Positions 1-8,049 of a stretch of 22,000 nucleotides of DNA are shown here, one piece after another. Location of the stretch: contig MVPZ01000061.1 in the NCBI GenBank assembly GCA_002067045.1, positions 1 to 22,000 on the forward strand, written 5' to 3'. The translations under genes were made by a program, and so were the position numbers. The notes beneath the pieces are model-generated. The model was not told the origin of the DNA, made no database searches, and saw only the letters and a list, made by a program, of their open reading frames with translations. The DNA is from Methanomassiliicoccales archaeon PtaB.Bin134. Lineage in GTDB: Archaea; Thermoplasmatota; Thermoplasmata; Methanomassiliicoccales; UBA472. Position 1 is the stretch's first letter. Every line of letters begins with the position of its first letter.

Positions 1-1533
1 ACTAGGTTTCGGAGATGAAATCGGCCAAAATGGCCCTGTTGACCTCGTTGAAGTTCGAGTAGAACCGCTTCTTCAGCCCGTTGCCCATCGAAACCATCGT
101 AACTGTCAACTTTTTCAAGGCGTCAATGATGAATTTCGTTGACATGCGTTTCACTGGCTTGACGAAATAACGTGTCAAACTGATCATCAGCTGCGCGATG
201 AAACCGATGAGGAGGACGCCGAAGACGGCGTCCTCCGTCCATACGCGGACGGGCTTGATCTCCACCTCGCTCTTCAGCGAATGGAACAGCTTCTCGATGG
301 CGTCCTTGCTGCGGTAGATGCGCAGCGCCTCCGTTGCAGCCATGTCCTTGCTGGAGGTGAGGCAGAAGCAGCCTTCACGGCCGTCTATGACGTCCTCCAG
401 GAGGAGGCGGAGCGCCGCCTCCTCGTCAATGCCGACCAGTTTCGTCTGGTAATCGTATCTCACGTCCACCAGCGGGTTGTTGATGCGGAAACGCTTGGGA
501 AGCTTCTTTCCCTTGTCCAGACTGTTCTGTATCGCCACCGCCTCGGCAAGAAGTCGCTCCGCCTTGCGGCGGCGCGACTTCAGATGATCCGTCTTCAGCT
601 TCTCCGAGAAGAAGTAATAGTTGACGCGACTGGGGAACGTCCGCTTCATAGCATAGACGCCGCTCTCGGCGTCTATGCACTCCCAGTCGTCCTTGGAGAA
701 CGCCTGGAACACCGCGTCGTCGGAAACGTTCAGCTTCTTTGCTGTGAGATAGTCGTTTTCGTCAAATTCGATGCGGTCTAAGTTCGTCTTGTCGTTCGCT
801 CCCCGGTCGAAGACGACGAGCGAACCAGGCGCCAGCAGGCGCCTGACCTGGCCATACGTGGCTTTCATATGAGCCTGGTCGTTCATGTTCCCCGCCTCGA
901 CCGTCAGACCGATCGGTACATCGTAAGGCGGCGCCAGCTGCGCCGCCCCCAACGTCAGTTGACGCTCGCCCGGATGGTGATCTCGCGAGTAACCATACTT
1001 CGCAAGCTTCGCCATGTCGCCGTAATAGACGATAGACGTCCAATCCAGCAGGACGTCCGTACGCGGACGTCCTAAAAGCTCCAGGACGTTGTCCTGGAGC
1101 TCACGTATGATGCGTTCCCGGTTCCGTCCCAGCGTCTCCACCGCCCGGTAAAGCGTCTTAGCGTTGAACTTCCGGATGCCGTAGTGCTCCAATATTTCTT
1201 TTCGGTTCATCCACTCGCTAGCCTGCAGGACGCTAAAGTTATCGCCCAACTGGTCGACCAACATGCCGCGGACAAGGGCATCGAGCGCGATGCCCTTGCT
1301 CTTGTGCCGCCCGATGATGTCGATCAACCCCAATCTCTCATACCAATCATCGATCATCAGGGCGGTGCCGACAGAAAACGATTTATTGTCATTCGGCGTA
1401 AGCTGAGTTGTCCTCAGCTTGGTCTGTTTTCTCACAAATCCAGTAAAGGTTGAGGACACCTTTAATTTCTACTCATTTCGCTGGAAGCGGCAGCGTCCAG
1501 CATTGAAGATTTCAACATTTGCCCCATAACCCG
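1..1533 (-). mobile_element. IS1634-like insertion sequence (IS4 superfamily), one end outside the window
   Basis: The element carries one long transposase gene on the minus strand whose stop codon is at positions 2-4, so the transposase-downstream end lies outside the window. The other end must lie between the transposase start (1459) and the stop of the neighbouring ABC permease (1540-1542). I place it near 1533 only because the text changes character there. The segment 1-1530 looks clearly less GC-rich and uses different codons from the flanking genes. A small dyad (TTGAA-GAT-TTCAA, 1503-1515) lies close to this end. Terminal inverted repeats and a target duplication cannot be confirmed because the partner end is not visible. 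Confidence 0.7.
2..1459 (-). CDS. DDE transposase, IS1634/IS4-type
   Basis: This 485-aa protein is a full-length cut-and-paste transposase. The likely catalytic triad is D139 (in VLLDWTS), D218 (in VVFDRGAND) and E389. E389 sits in a block resembling the IS4 Y-x2-R-x3-E-x6-K signature: Y382, K385 in place of Arg, E389, K396. A basic N-terminal region and a hydrophobic segment after the E block (around residues 412-430) match IS1634-group proteins. The start is GTG at 1459 with a weak AAAGG before it; no ATG lies near the N-terminus. The frame is intact with no internal stop, so the element may still be active. Assignment to IS1634 rather than another IS4 branch is from recognition, not a search. 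Confidence 0.85.
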   Translation of the reverse strand: MSSTFTGFVRKQTKLRTTQLTPNDNKSFSVGTALMIDDWYERLGLIDIIGRHKSKGIALDALVRGMLVDQLGDNFSVLQASEWMNRKEILEHYGIRKFNAKTLYRAVETLGRNRERIIRELQDNVLELLGRPRTDVLLDWTSIVYYGDMAKLAKYGYSRDHHPGERQLTLGAAQLAPPYDVPIGLTVEAGNMNDQAHMKATYGQVRRLLAPGSLVVFDRGANDKTNLDRIEFDENDYLTAKKLNVSDDAVFQAFSKDDWECIDAESGVYAMKRTFPSRVNYYFFSEKLKTDHLKSRRRKAERLLAEAVAIQNSLDKGKKLPKRFRINNPLVDVRYDYQTKLVGIDEEAALRLLLEDVIDGREGCFCLTSSKDMAATEALRIYRSKDAIEKLFHSLKSEVEIKPVRVWTEDAVFGVLLIGFIAQLMISLTRYFVKPVKRMSTKFIIDALKKLTVTMVSMGNGLKKRFYSNFNEVNRAILADFISET

Positions 1534-1545
1534 ACCTAGCTAGGT
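1534..1545. repeat. Perfect 12-bp palindrome at IS/permease boundary
   Basis: ACCTAGCTAGGT is its own reverse complement. It contains the TAG stop codon of the ABC permease (1540-1542) and lies where the insertion sequence should end. It could be the insertion target, part of a target duplication, or chance. Confidence 0.55.
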
Positions 1546-2850
1546 GTCAAGGTCAGGCTTCAGGACCACCCTGCGCATCAGGTTCACCAGCGGCGACCGG
1601 CTCTTGGAATCCGAGCTGGCCACCTTCCCTGTGAGCAGAATGTCCTTCTTGAACAGGGTGACCGCGATGAACATGACCAGCAATGCCATCATCGACGAGT
1701 AGGCGATGCCGGACAGCACCAGCACGTAATCGTCGAACATCAGGGCGCGCATGGCGATCATGGGGTGCGAGAAGGGTATGGCGAACACCACGGCCTTGGC
1801 CACCAGGGGCAGCGTGTCGAAGTCGGTGAACATGGTCACGAACATGGGGATCATGGCCAGGAAGGTCACCGGCAGGGTCATGGTCTGCGCGGCCTTGTAG
1901 TTCTTGGTGAATATGCCCAGGATCATGCACAGGGCCAGGGCGAACACCAGAGCGGCGAACAGGGATATGCCCACCAGCACGTAGTCCAGTATCCCCAGGG
2001 TCATGCCGTACTGCTCCAGATCGATGGTGGCCGAGCCCATCAGCGAGCTGAAGTAGTAGCTCATGCCCAGCATGTAGATCACGGCCATGAGCAGGCCCAC
2101 TATGGCCGCGCCCACCAGCTTGCCGAAGACGATGGACGTGCGGCTGACAGGCATGGTCAGCAGGGTCTCCAGGGTCTTGTTCTCCTTCTCCGTGCCCATG
2201 GATGAGATGACGATGCTTCCGGCATAGATGATCACCATCAGCACGATCAGGGGCATGACGAACGATTGGGAGGACATCATGCTGGATATTGTGATAGGCG
2301 ACACGCCCTCCATGGTCTTTCCCTTGAACACTGTTGATTCCATGAGCTGGGTGGGGTTCAGGATGAGCGAGGCGTTGGCGGTCAGGTTGTTCTGTATGAG
2401 GACTATGGAAATGGCCTGGTCCACGTTCATCAGAACGCCCTCGACCGAGGCCCCCGGAAGGGAGTCCATTATCCCGGCCCCCTTCATCAGCCAAATGGCC
2501 TCGATGGTGCCGACCTTGTCCCCCATGATGTTCGAGGTGAAGTTGCTGGGTATTATAAGGAGCGAAACACCCCCGGCGTCGTCCAGGGCGTTCAAGGCAT
2601 CCTGCACATCCTGGCCTTGATAGACGATCTCCGCGCTTTGGTTGATGACCGCCACGGCCACCCCGGACATCATGCCCGGATCCTGGTTGATCACCGCCAC
2701 CTTGGGCGCTTCGGTCATGGTCTCCTCGATGCCCCCGAACACTCCGCCCAGGGAACCGAACAGCACTGCGATTATGATTATGGGGACCAATGTGGCCGGG
2801 GTCAGGAGCTCCTTGACCTCCTTGCGGATTATCTTGGACAGGCTGCTCAT
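1540..2850 (-). CDS. ABC-2 type exporter permease (NatB-like)
   Basis: This 436-aa integral membrane subunit probably exports an unknown substrate, such as Na+, a drug or a lipid. One transmembrane helix near residues 20-40 is followed by an extracytoplasmic domain (about 45-195). A cluster of five or so helices follows, from the SFVMPLIVLMVIIYAG stretch to FIAVTLF near the C-terminus. The cytoplasmic motif EKENKTLETLL after the second helix is typical of ABC-2/NatB permeases and is the expected contact with the ATPase. Its ATG overlaps the ATPase stop as ATGA (2847-2850), so translation is probably coupled. The stop lies in a palindrome next to the insertion sequence. The C-terminus still has the usual KKDILLTGK segment, so the insertion does not seem to have truncated the gene appreciably. 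Confidence 0.9.
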   Translation of the reverse strand: MSSLSKIIRKEVKELLTPATLVPIIIIAVLFGSLGGVFGGIEETMTEAPKVAVINQDPGMMSGVAVAVINQSAEIVYQGQDVQDALNALDDAGGVSLLIIPSNFTSNIMGDKVGTIEAIWLMKGAGIMDSLPGASVEGVLMNVDQAISIVLIQNNLTANASLILNPTQLMESTVFKGKTMEGVSPITISSMMSSQSFVMPLIVLMVIIYAGSIVISSMGTEKENKTLETLLTMPVSRTSIVFGKLVGAAIVGLLMAVIYMLGMSYYFSSLMGSATIDLEQYGMTLGILDYVLVGISLFAALVFALALCMILGIFTKNYKAAQTMTLPVTFLAMIPMFVTMFTDFDTLPLVAKAVVFAIPFSHPMIAMRALMFDDYVLVLSGIAYSSMMALLVMFIAVTLFKKDILLTGKVASSDSKSRSPLVNLMRRVVLKPDLDT

Positions 2851-3566
2851 TGCCTCACCACCTTCACGAAGACCTCTTCTATGTTCTGCGCCCCGTACCT
2901 CTCCTTGAGCTCCGTGGGCGTGCCCTCGGCCACGATGCGGCCGTCGTTGATCAGGGCGATGCGGTCGCAGAGCAGCTCGACCTCCAGCATGTTGTGCGAG
3001 GACAGCAGCACGGTGGTGCCCTGGCTCGCGAAATTCTTCACCGTCCTCCTGATCTCCTGGGCGTTCAGCACGTCCAGGCCGGAAGTGAGCTCGTCCAGGA
3101 TGGCCAGCTTGGGCCTTATCATCAGGGCCCGCGCGACCAGCAGGCGCCGGGCCATGCCCTTGCTGTAGGTCTCCACCTTGTCGTCTATCCTCTCACCGAG
3201 GTTGGCGATCTCCAGCCCGCGCTCTACCAGGGCCTGGGCCTCCTTGCCCTCGGCGAAGAACTCTGCGATGAACTTCAGATAATCACGGCCTTTAAGGTGC
3301 TTGTATGCCCCCGCGTCCTCAGGCAGATAGCTGATCACCTTGCGGACCTCCTCCGGGTCCCTGCGCAGGTCGATGTCCTGCACCTTGATGCTCCCGTCGG
3401 TCACCTCCAGCAGAGTGGCCAGGATGCGCAGGGTGGTGGTCTTCCCGGCCCCGTTGGGGCCGATCAGCCCGTACACCTCGCCCTCCCTCACCCGGAAGGA
3501 GATACCTTTCACCGCCTGGAAGGAACCGTAGCTCTTCACCAGGTCATTCACTTCAACAGCGAACAT
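2847..3566 (-). CDS. ABC transporter ATP-binding protein (NatA-like)
   Basis: This is the ATPase partner of the downstream permease, 239 aa from the chosen start. Visible motifs are Walker A GPNGAGKT (36-43), a signature loop YSKGM (134-138), Walker B LAILDE with TSGLD, and the switch His in SSH (H191). The usual Pro after the catalytic Glu (DEPTSGLD) is Leu here (DELTSGLD). The frame stays open up to 3746. I start at the ATG at 3566 because AAAGGAG (3569-3575) sits just upstream, a TATA-like box lies at 3600-3608, and MFAVEVNDLVKSYG is the normal beginning of this family. The extra 60 upstream residues look non-coding. Confidence 0.92.
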   Translation of the reverse strand: MFAVEVNDLVKSYGSFQAVKGISFRVREGEVYGLIGPNGAGKTTTLRILATLLEVTDGSIKVQDIDLRRDPEEVRKVISYLPEDAGAYKHLKGRDYLKFIAEFFAEGKEAQALVERGLEIANLGERIDDKVETYSKGMARRLLVARALMIRPKLAILDELTSGLDVLNAQEIRRTVKNFASQGTTVLLSSHNMLEVELLCDRIALINDGRIVAEGTPTELKERYGAQNIEEVFVKVVRQ

Positions 3567-3599
3567 ACTCCTTTCTCCCGAACCGGTATCGTCATCTGA

Positions 3600-3608
3600 T
3601 AAATATAT
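3600..3608 (-). promoter_or_regulatory. TATA box for the ABC exporter operon
   Basis: On the minus strand the text reads ATATATTTA, about 34 nt before the ATG at 3566. Transcription would begin near 3577 and leave a short leader containing the AAAGGAG ribosome site. Confidence 0.5.
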
Positions 3609-3649
3609 TCTGCCCTTTCGGAATAATAATCTAGGTGGCTCGGTGAACC

Positions 3650-3657
3650 ATAAATAA
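3650..3657 (+). promoter_or_regulatory. TATA box for the DUF998 gene
   Basis: ATAAATAA is centred about 27 nt before position 3680. It fits a leaderless start at the ATG at 3679, or a 16-nt leader carrying GGGAGAGGG before the ATG at 3697. Confidence 0.45.
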
Positions 3658-3696
3658 GGTTTTGTTGATTGTTTGACCATGCGCGGGGAGAGGGTG

Positions 3697-4311
3697 ATGC
3701 GCTGGGGCTCCATAGCGGGCCTGCTGGGAGTGCTGGCCTTCAACATCCTGTTCGCAGCCTCCCTTCACCTCAGCCCGGAGTGGCGATTCGGCCTGGACTT
3801 CATGAGCGAGCTGGGCCTTCCCGGCCCTCACGCCTGGCTGTTCAACTCGGCCCTCCTGGTCATGGGCATATCGGGCATGCTCTTCGCCCTGGGGCTCGGG
3901 CAGTTCCTTGCCCAGGGATCGGAGCCTGAGGCCATGGGAAGATGGTCCATCGCCCTGCTGCTCTCCGGCTGCGTGTGCCTGGCCCTGCTGGGCGTGTTCA
4001 CCATGGAGCTGAGGGCGGTGCACGACGCCCTGGCCTGGGGGTTCTTCCTCCTGACCTCCATGGCCCTGCTGCTGATGATATTTCCATTGACCGCCGCAAG
4101 GCGCATGAATGACATCATCGTGGCGGTCACCGCGGGCACCGTGGCCGTGAACGCCTCATGCCTCCTGCTGATATGGACCAAGGTGCTTCGTCAGCACCTG
4201 GCCGAGCTGATGGTGGTGTACGCCCTGGGGACCTGGATACTCCTTACATCATTAATGATGCTGAAATGGCCCAGGGACCGGGAGGCGGTCACTCCCGGTA
4301 CCGGTAGCTGA
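3697..4311 (+). CDS. DUF998 family integral membrane protein
   Basis: This small hydrophobic protein (204 aa from this start) has about six predicted helices. It resembles the DUF998 family, with an N-terminal helix (GSIAGLLGVLAFNILFA) and the FDLDFMSELG-like loop seen here as GLDFMSELG. The family has no established function. I choose the ATG at 3697 because GGGAGAGGG precedes it. The ATG at 3679 would be leaderless from the TATA box at 3650, and a TTG at 3673 is unlikely. It is transcribed away from the ABC exporter. Its last 23 nt overlap the 3' end of hypD on the other strand, so both genes share a terminator region. Confidence 0.75.
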   Translation: MRWGSIAGLLGVLAFNILFAASLHLSPEWRFGLDFMSELGLPGPHAWLFNSALLVMGISGMLFALGLGQFLAQGSEPEAMGRWSIALLLSGCVCLALLGVFTMELRAVHDALAWGFFLLTSMALLLMIFPLTAARRMNDIIVAVTAGTVAVNASCLLLIWTKVLRQHLAELMVVYALGTWILLTSLMMLKWPRDREAVTPGTGS

Positions 4312-5362
4312 TGTTGCAGCTGCCCTCCCGGCTGACCATGCACGGGCCCATTGGCCTCTTCGGAGAACATCCCTTGCCGAAGGCCGGGCATTCCTCGGAG
4401 CGGATTATGCCCCTGAGCACCTCGCCGCAACGGCACCCTCCCATGTCCTCCTTGACCTTGGGGGCCTGGCTGAGCACCTTCTCGTGGACCAGGCGGGCGT
4501 TGTGCTCCCCCAGGTCGTCGGCAACCTCCAGGGAGCTCTGCGGAAGGACCGGGAACCCCCTCCAGGCCCGGTCGTCGGCCCGGAAGGCCCTGGCCAGCAT
4601 TTCGCGAGCCTTGGGGTTCCCCTCCGGACGTACCACCCGGGGATACTCGTTCTCCACCTCGCTGCGCCCCTCCTTCACCTGCTTGGCCAGCATGTAGACT
4701 CCCATCAGCAGGTCCAGGGGCTCGAAGCCGGTGATCACCTGGGGCACGCCCCGGGGGCCGGCGAAGGGCTTGAAGACGTCCAGGCCGGTGATGGTGGCCA
4801 CATGACCCGGCTGGATGAGACCGTCTATGCGCACCTCGCCCATGGCGAACAGGGCGATGAGCGCTGGCGGCAGGAGCCGGTGGCAACTGAGCACGCTGAA
4901 GTTCTCCGGGGGATCGTGAAGCAGGGCGTAGGCCGTGGAGGGACTGGTGGTCTCGAAGCCGATGGCCATGAACACCATCTGCTCCACCTCCCGGCTCATC
5001 CGCAATGCGTCCTCCACGGAATAGACCACCCGAACGTCCGCGCCCTCGGCCTTGATGTCCGCCAGCGAACCGATCGGAGTGGGGACGGCCATCATGTCAC
5101 CGAAGACGGTGACGGTGACCCCGCTGCGGGCCAGGGTTATGGCCTCGACGACCTCCTTGGTGGTGGTCACGCACACCGGGCATCCTGGCCCCTGGCCTAT
5201 GGTGATGCCGACCTCGGAGAGCATCCTCTCTAGGCCGAACTTCACCAGGGTGTCCTGGTGGGTGCCGCACACGTGCATGAAGCGCAGCTCCAGGTCCATG
5301 GCCCTGAGCTTGGACATTATCTTCTGGGCCGTGGCCTCGTCCCTGTACCTGAGGTCCATCAT
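4289..5362 (-). CDS. hypD: Hydrogenase maturation factor HypD
   Basis: HypD carries the [4Fe-4S] cluster and works with HypC as the scaffold on which the Fe(CN)2CO unit of [NiFe] hydrogenases is assembled. The 357-aa length is normal. Diagnostic motifs are HVCGTHQ (C32), GPGCPVC (C61, C64), PGHVATITG, and the Cys-rich C-terminal region (C310, C312, C325, C332, C341, C349) that holds the cluster. The ATG at 5362 overlaps the hypA stop as ATGA; a second ATG at 5359 is equally possible. The frame stays open to 5515 but that extension lies inside hypA. No hypC, hypE or hydrogenase gene is in the window, so these must be elsewhere. Confidence 0.96.
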   Translation of the reverse strand: MMDLRYRDEATAQKIMSKLRAMDLELRFMHVCGTHQDTLVKFGLERMLSEVGITIGQGPGCPVCVTTTKEVVEAITLARSGVTVTVFGDMMAVPTPIGSLADIKAEGADVRVVYSVEDALRMSREVEQMVFMAIGFETTSPSTAYALLHDPPENFSVLSCHRLLPPALIALFAMGEVRIDGLIQPGHVATITGLDVFKPFAGPRGVPQVITGFEPLDLLMGVYMLAKQVKEGRSEVENEYPRVVRPEGNPKAREMLARAFRADDRAWRGFPVLPQSSLEVADDLGEHNARLVHEKVLSQAPKVKEDMGGCRCGEVLRGIIRSEECPAFGKGCSPKRPMGPCMVSREGSCNISYRYRE

Positions 5363-5730
5363 TCCTGCACCACCTTCATGGAGGTCACCCGGCATGATTG
5401 TCCCTTGAGCACTTTGACCTTTCCCTTGCACTTGGGGCAGATAAGGGAGGGCATGGCCATGTGATACTCCTCCCCCAGCTTGTCCGCCTTGCCGCGATAG
5501 CCGCAGGAGACGCACAGCAGCTCGGTCTCCTCCGGAACGATGACCAGTTCAGAGCCTTCCAGAGAGGTGCCCCGGGTGACGATCTCGAAGGCGAAGCGCA
5601 GCTGCTCCTCGCCCAGGAAGGTCAGCTCCCCCAGGGTGAGCTGCACCTCCTCCACCCGTAGGAACTCGTGGTTCTCCAGCTCCTTCAATACGCTCTCCAC
5701 GATGCCGGCCATCACCGATACTTCATGCAT
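5359..5730 (-). CDS. hypA: Hydrogenase nickel incorporation protein HypA
   Basis: This is the nickel metallochaperone for [NiFe] hydrogenase, acting with HypB. It begins MHEVS, with His2 as the known nickel ligand. A zinc site follows with two CxxC pairs (C73/C76 and C98/C101). The roughly 21-residue stretch between the pairs is longer than in bacterial HypA and resembles archaeal HypA; an extra Cys is at 113. Total length is 123 aa. The ATG at 5730 lies about 27 nt from an ATTAATATG box, so the mRNA is probably leaderless. hypD follows with an ATGA overlap. The nearby nickel repressor NikR could link this pair to nickel supply, but no operator was recognised. Confidence 0.95.
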   Translation of the reverse strand: MHEVSVMAGIVESVLKELENHEFLRVEEVQLTLGELTFLGEEQLRFAFEIVTRGTSLEGSELVIVPEETELLCVSCGYRGKADKLGEEYHMAMPSLICPKCKGKVKVLKGQSCRVTSMKVVQE

Positions 5731-5752
5731 CGTCTAGGCCAATCCACCAACC

Positions 5753-5761
5753 CATATTAAT
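5753..5761 (-). promoter_or_regulatory. TATA box for hypA-hypD
   Basis: ATTAATATG on the minus strand is centred 27 nt before the hypA ATG at 5730, giving a predicted start of transcription at or next to the start codon. Confidence 0.5.
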
Positions 5762-6134
5762 GGAATCCCCACTCCCGTACGCCATAGGCGAAGGAAGCCT
5801 GGCCAGGAAGGAAGCTAGATATAGCCCCAGGGAAATACGAAGGCGGTTCAATATGCCAGAGGAAATGCCGCGCGGTGAGGCCATCGAGTCCATCATCGAG
5901 GCCAAGAAGATGGAGGCTTACGCCGAGCACCGCACCAAGGACATGCACGCCTGCGCGTTCTGCGGGGCCATAGGCTACAGGAAGCGGCCCATGAGACCGG
6001 TGGGGGCCAAGTGGATCTGCATCGACTGCCTGAGGGCGCTCCGGGAGACCCTGGAAGGACTGGACCAGTGGGAGGCCGAGATCCAGCTGGAGAAGGAAAT
6101 GGCCAAGAAGATCGACGAGACCCTGCGCACCTGA
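5760..6134 (+). CDS. Small zinc-ribbon protein of unknown function
   Basis: I do not recognise a family. The 124-aa reading frame has a basic N-terminal part (REIRRRF, residues 25-30), a helical stretch, then a likely zinc site made of CAFC (C65, C68) and CIDC (C87, C90). A charged helix (about 100-120) follows. The start is uncertain. The ATG at 5760 has no ribosome site and no suitable TATA box. The ATG at 5853 (93 aa) has GAAGG 9 nt upstream and a TAGATATAG box near 5819, and codons before it are less GC-rich at the third position. The gene ends 3 nt from the nth stop, in convergent orientation. Nucleic-acid binding is only a guess. Confidence 0.65.
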   Translation: MESPLPYAIGEGSLARKEARYSPREIRRRFNMPEEMPRGEAIESIIEAKKMEAYAEHRTKDMHACAFCGAIGYRKRPMRPVGAKWICIDCLRALRETLEGLDQWEAEIQLEKEMAKKIDETLRT

Positions 6135-6137
6135 ACG

Positions 6138-6776
6138 CTATCGCTTCCTGAAGAACGCGCACTGCTCGCGCACCGGGCATCCATCGCACCGGGGGTTCCG
6201 GGGAAGGCACACCTTCTGCCCGAAGCGGACCATGGTGGCGTTTATCTCGCACCACAGGTTGCGCGGGAACGTCCTTCGCAGCGCCATCTCCGTCTGGTCC
6301 GGGGTCTCGCACTCCACCAATCCTATCCTGTTGCTGATGCGGTGCACATGGGTGTCCACGCAGATGGCCGGTTCCCTGAAGGCGTAGGCCATCACGCAGT
6401 TGGCGGTCTTGCGGCCCACCATGGGCCACTCGGTCATGGCCTCTATGTCCCTGGGCACCCCGCCGTTCTCCACCACCAGCGCGGCTATCTCCTTTATGGC
6501 CCTGGCCTTGGCCCGGTAGAAGCCCACCGGGCGGATGATGGCCTCGATCTCCTGGAGATCGCCTTGGGACAGGTCCTCCGGCGAGTTGAAGCGTCGGAAC
6601 AGCTCGGAGGAGGCCCGGAAGGTGTTCAGGTCCCTGGTCCTCTGCGAGAGCACGGTGGCCACCAGTACGTGGAAGGGGTCCTTCTCCCACCAGGTGTCCT
6701 CCTCGTCGATGAGCCCGGGGAAGGCCTGGCCCTTCACCGCCCCGCGCATCGTGGTCAGCAGCCACCTAAGGTCCAT
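6138..6776 (-). CDS. nth: Endonuclease III (DNA glycosylase/AP lyase)
   Basis: This base-excision repair enzyme removes oxidised pyrimidines and cuts at abasic sites. Its 212 aa include the helix-hairpin-helix PMVGRKTA with the catalytic Lys123 and the catalytic Asp141 in CVDTHVHR. The [4Fe-4S] loop has C190, C197, C200 and C206 (C-x6-C-x2-C-x5-C). I choose the ATG at 6776 because GGAGGAAGGG sits immediately upstream and the N-terminal MDLRWLL fits. The longer frame to 6857 lies inside folC. The start overlaps the last 11 nt of folC, so the two genes are probably co-translated. Confidence 0.95.
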   Translation of the reverse strand: MDLRWLLTTMRGAVKGQAFPGLIDEEDTWWEKDPFHVLVATVLSQRTRDLNTFRASSELFRRFNSPEDLSQGDLQEIEAIIRPVGFYRAKARAIKEIAALVVENGGVPRDIEAMTEWPMVGRKTANCVMAYAFREPAICVDTHVHRISNRIGLVECETPDQTEMALRRTFPRNLWCEINATMVRFGQKVCLPRNPRCDGCPVREQCAFFRKR

Positions 6777-8049
6777 GCCCTTCCTCCAAGGCCTGCATGG
6801 CCTCCCCCACGGTGTAGAGCGAGCCGCAGACCATGATGAATCCGTCCGGGCCGGCAAGGTCCTCCGCAGCCCTTATGGCCTCCGGAACCCCGTCCACTGC
6901 CGTGGCCGTGGAATTGAAGGGGACTGCGGCCTCCAGCATCCCCCGGGGGGAAAGGGCCCGGGGGGTCCTGGGGCTGGTGCATATCACCCGGTCGAAGAGG
7001 GGCGCGAGCTCGGCCATGACCCCCCTGGCGTCCTTGTCCTTGAGCATGCCCGCCACCAGCACCCTCGGGCTGCCGGGGAACAGGTCAAGTTCGGTGGAGA
7101 TCGCCCGGGCCCCCTCGGAGGTGTGGGTGACGTCCAGCACCGTCAGCGGCCGCTGGCGCACCACGTCCAGCCGGCCAGGCCATCTGGCCTCCGCCAACCC
7201 TTTCTCTACGGCCTCCCGGGCAACCTCGAACCCGGACAGGCGCAGGGCGCACTCCGCGGCCACACCGGCGTTCTGGCACTGGTACCTCCCCAGCATGCCC
7301 ACCCGGACCTCCGAGCACAGGGACGAAAGGCGGACGGTGGTCCCCTGCAGGTCGCGGCGAAGGCACTCGGAATGGAAGTCCCTCCCGGAGACGGACAGCG
7401 GGGAGGCCCTGCAGGCGGCCATCCAGGAGATCACCCGCAAAGCGTCGGGATGCTGCGGGGAGCTCACCACCGGAACCCCCTCCTTTATCACCGAGGCCTT
7501 CTCGTAGGCGATCCGGCCCAAGGTGTCCCCCAGGAAGGCGGTGTGCTCCAGGCCGACCGGGGTGATGGCGCAGCACAGCGGGGTTATGACGTTCGTGGCA
7601 TCCAGGCGTCCGCCCATGCCCACCTCCACCACGGCGATATCCGCCCCGCGGTCGGCGAAGTGCAGGAAGGCCAGGGCGGTGGTGATCTCGAAGAAGGTGA
7701 GCGGGCGGGGCAACTTCATGCCCTCCACCAGCTCCCTCATCTCCGACACCGCCCGGCCCAGCTCCGCGTCGCTGGGCTGATGGCCGTCCACGGTCATGCG
7801 CTCGGAGAAGCGGACCAGGTGCGGCGAGGTGTACAGGCCGGTGCGGTGGCCGGCGGCCCTCAGGACCGAGGCCAGCATGGCCGACACCGAGCCCTTGCCG
7901 TTAGAGCCGGCCACATGCACTGATGAGAAGCGTTCCTGGGGATCGCCCAGGCGTCCGAGCAGCGCCCGGACGTTGGACAGCCCCAGCTTGATGCCCATGC
8001 TCTCCAGGGAGTACAGCCAATCCAGGTCCTCCTCCAGCGTCCGGCTCAT
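6766..8049 (-). CDS. folC: FolC-type folylpolyglutamate/dihydrofolate synthase
   Basis: This Mur-ligase-fold enzyme adds glutamate to a pterin cofactor using ATP. In archaea the true acceptor may be folate or a modified pterin. The 427-aa protein has the P-loop GSNGKGS (48-54), the GLYTSPHLVRFSERM segment, the FFEITTALAF helix, and VVEVGMGGRLDATN, all typical of FolC. The ATG at 8049 overlaps the stop of the upstream gene as ATGA, so it is the second cistron of a three-gene operon with an asparagine-synthase-like gene and nth. The frame is open to 8070, but that part lies inside the upstream gene. Confidence 0.92.
   Translation of the reverse strand: MSRTLEEDLDWLYSLESMGIKLGLSNVRALLGRLGDPQERFSSVHVAGSNGKGSVSAMLASVLRAAGHRTGLYTSPHLVRFSERMTVDGHQPSDAELGRAVSEMRELVEGMKLPRPLTFFEITTALAFLHFADRGADIAVVEVGMGGRLDATNVITPLCCAITPVGLEHTAFLGDTLGRIAYEKASVIKEGVPVVSSPQHPDALRVISWMAACRASPLSVSGRDFHSECLRRDLQGTTVRLSSLCSEVRVGMLGRYQCQNAGVAAECALRLSGFEVAREAVEKGLAEARWPGRLDVVRQRPLTVLDVTHTSEGARAISTELDLFPGSPRVLVAGMLKDKDARGVMAELAPLFDRVICTSPRTPRALSPRGMLEAAVPFNSTATAVDGVPEAIRAAEDLAGPDGFIMVCGSLYTVGEAMQALEEGHGP

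Noticed and set aside
1..1540. Defence or toxin system next to the insertion sequence
   Set aside because: Only a transposase and an exporter operon are visible; no nuclease, toxin or antitoxin gene is adjacent.
4191..5233. Long open frames on both strands across hypD (231 and 249 aa)
   Set aside because: They are out-of-frame shadows of hypD in GC-rich DNA, with Gly/Pro/Arg- or His-rich compositions and no motif.
6535..7923. A 462-codon open frame on the plus strand
   Set aside because: It is antisense to nth and folC, shows no domain, and has an implausible composition.
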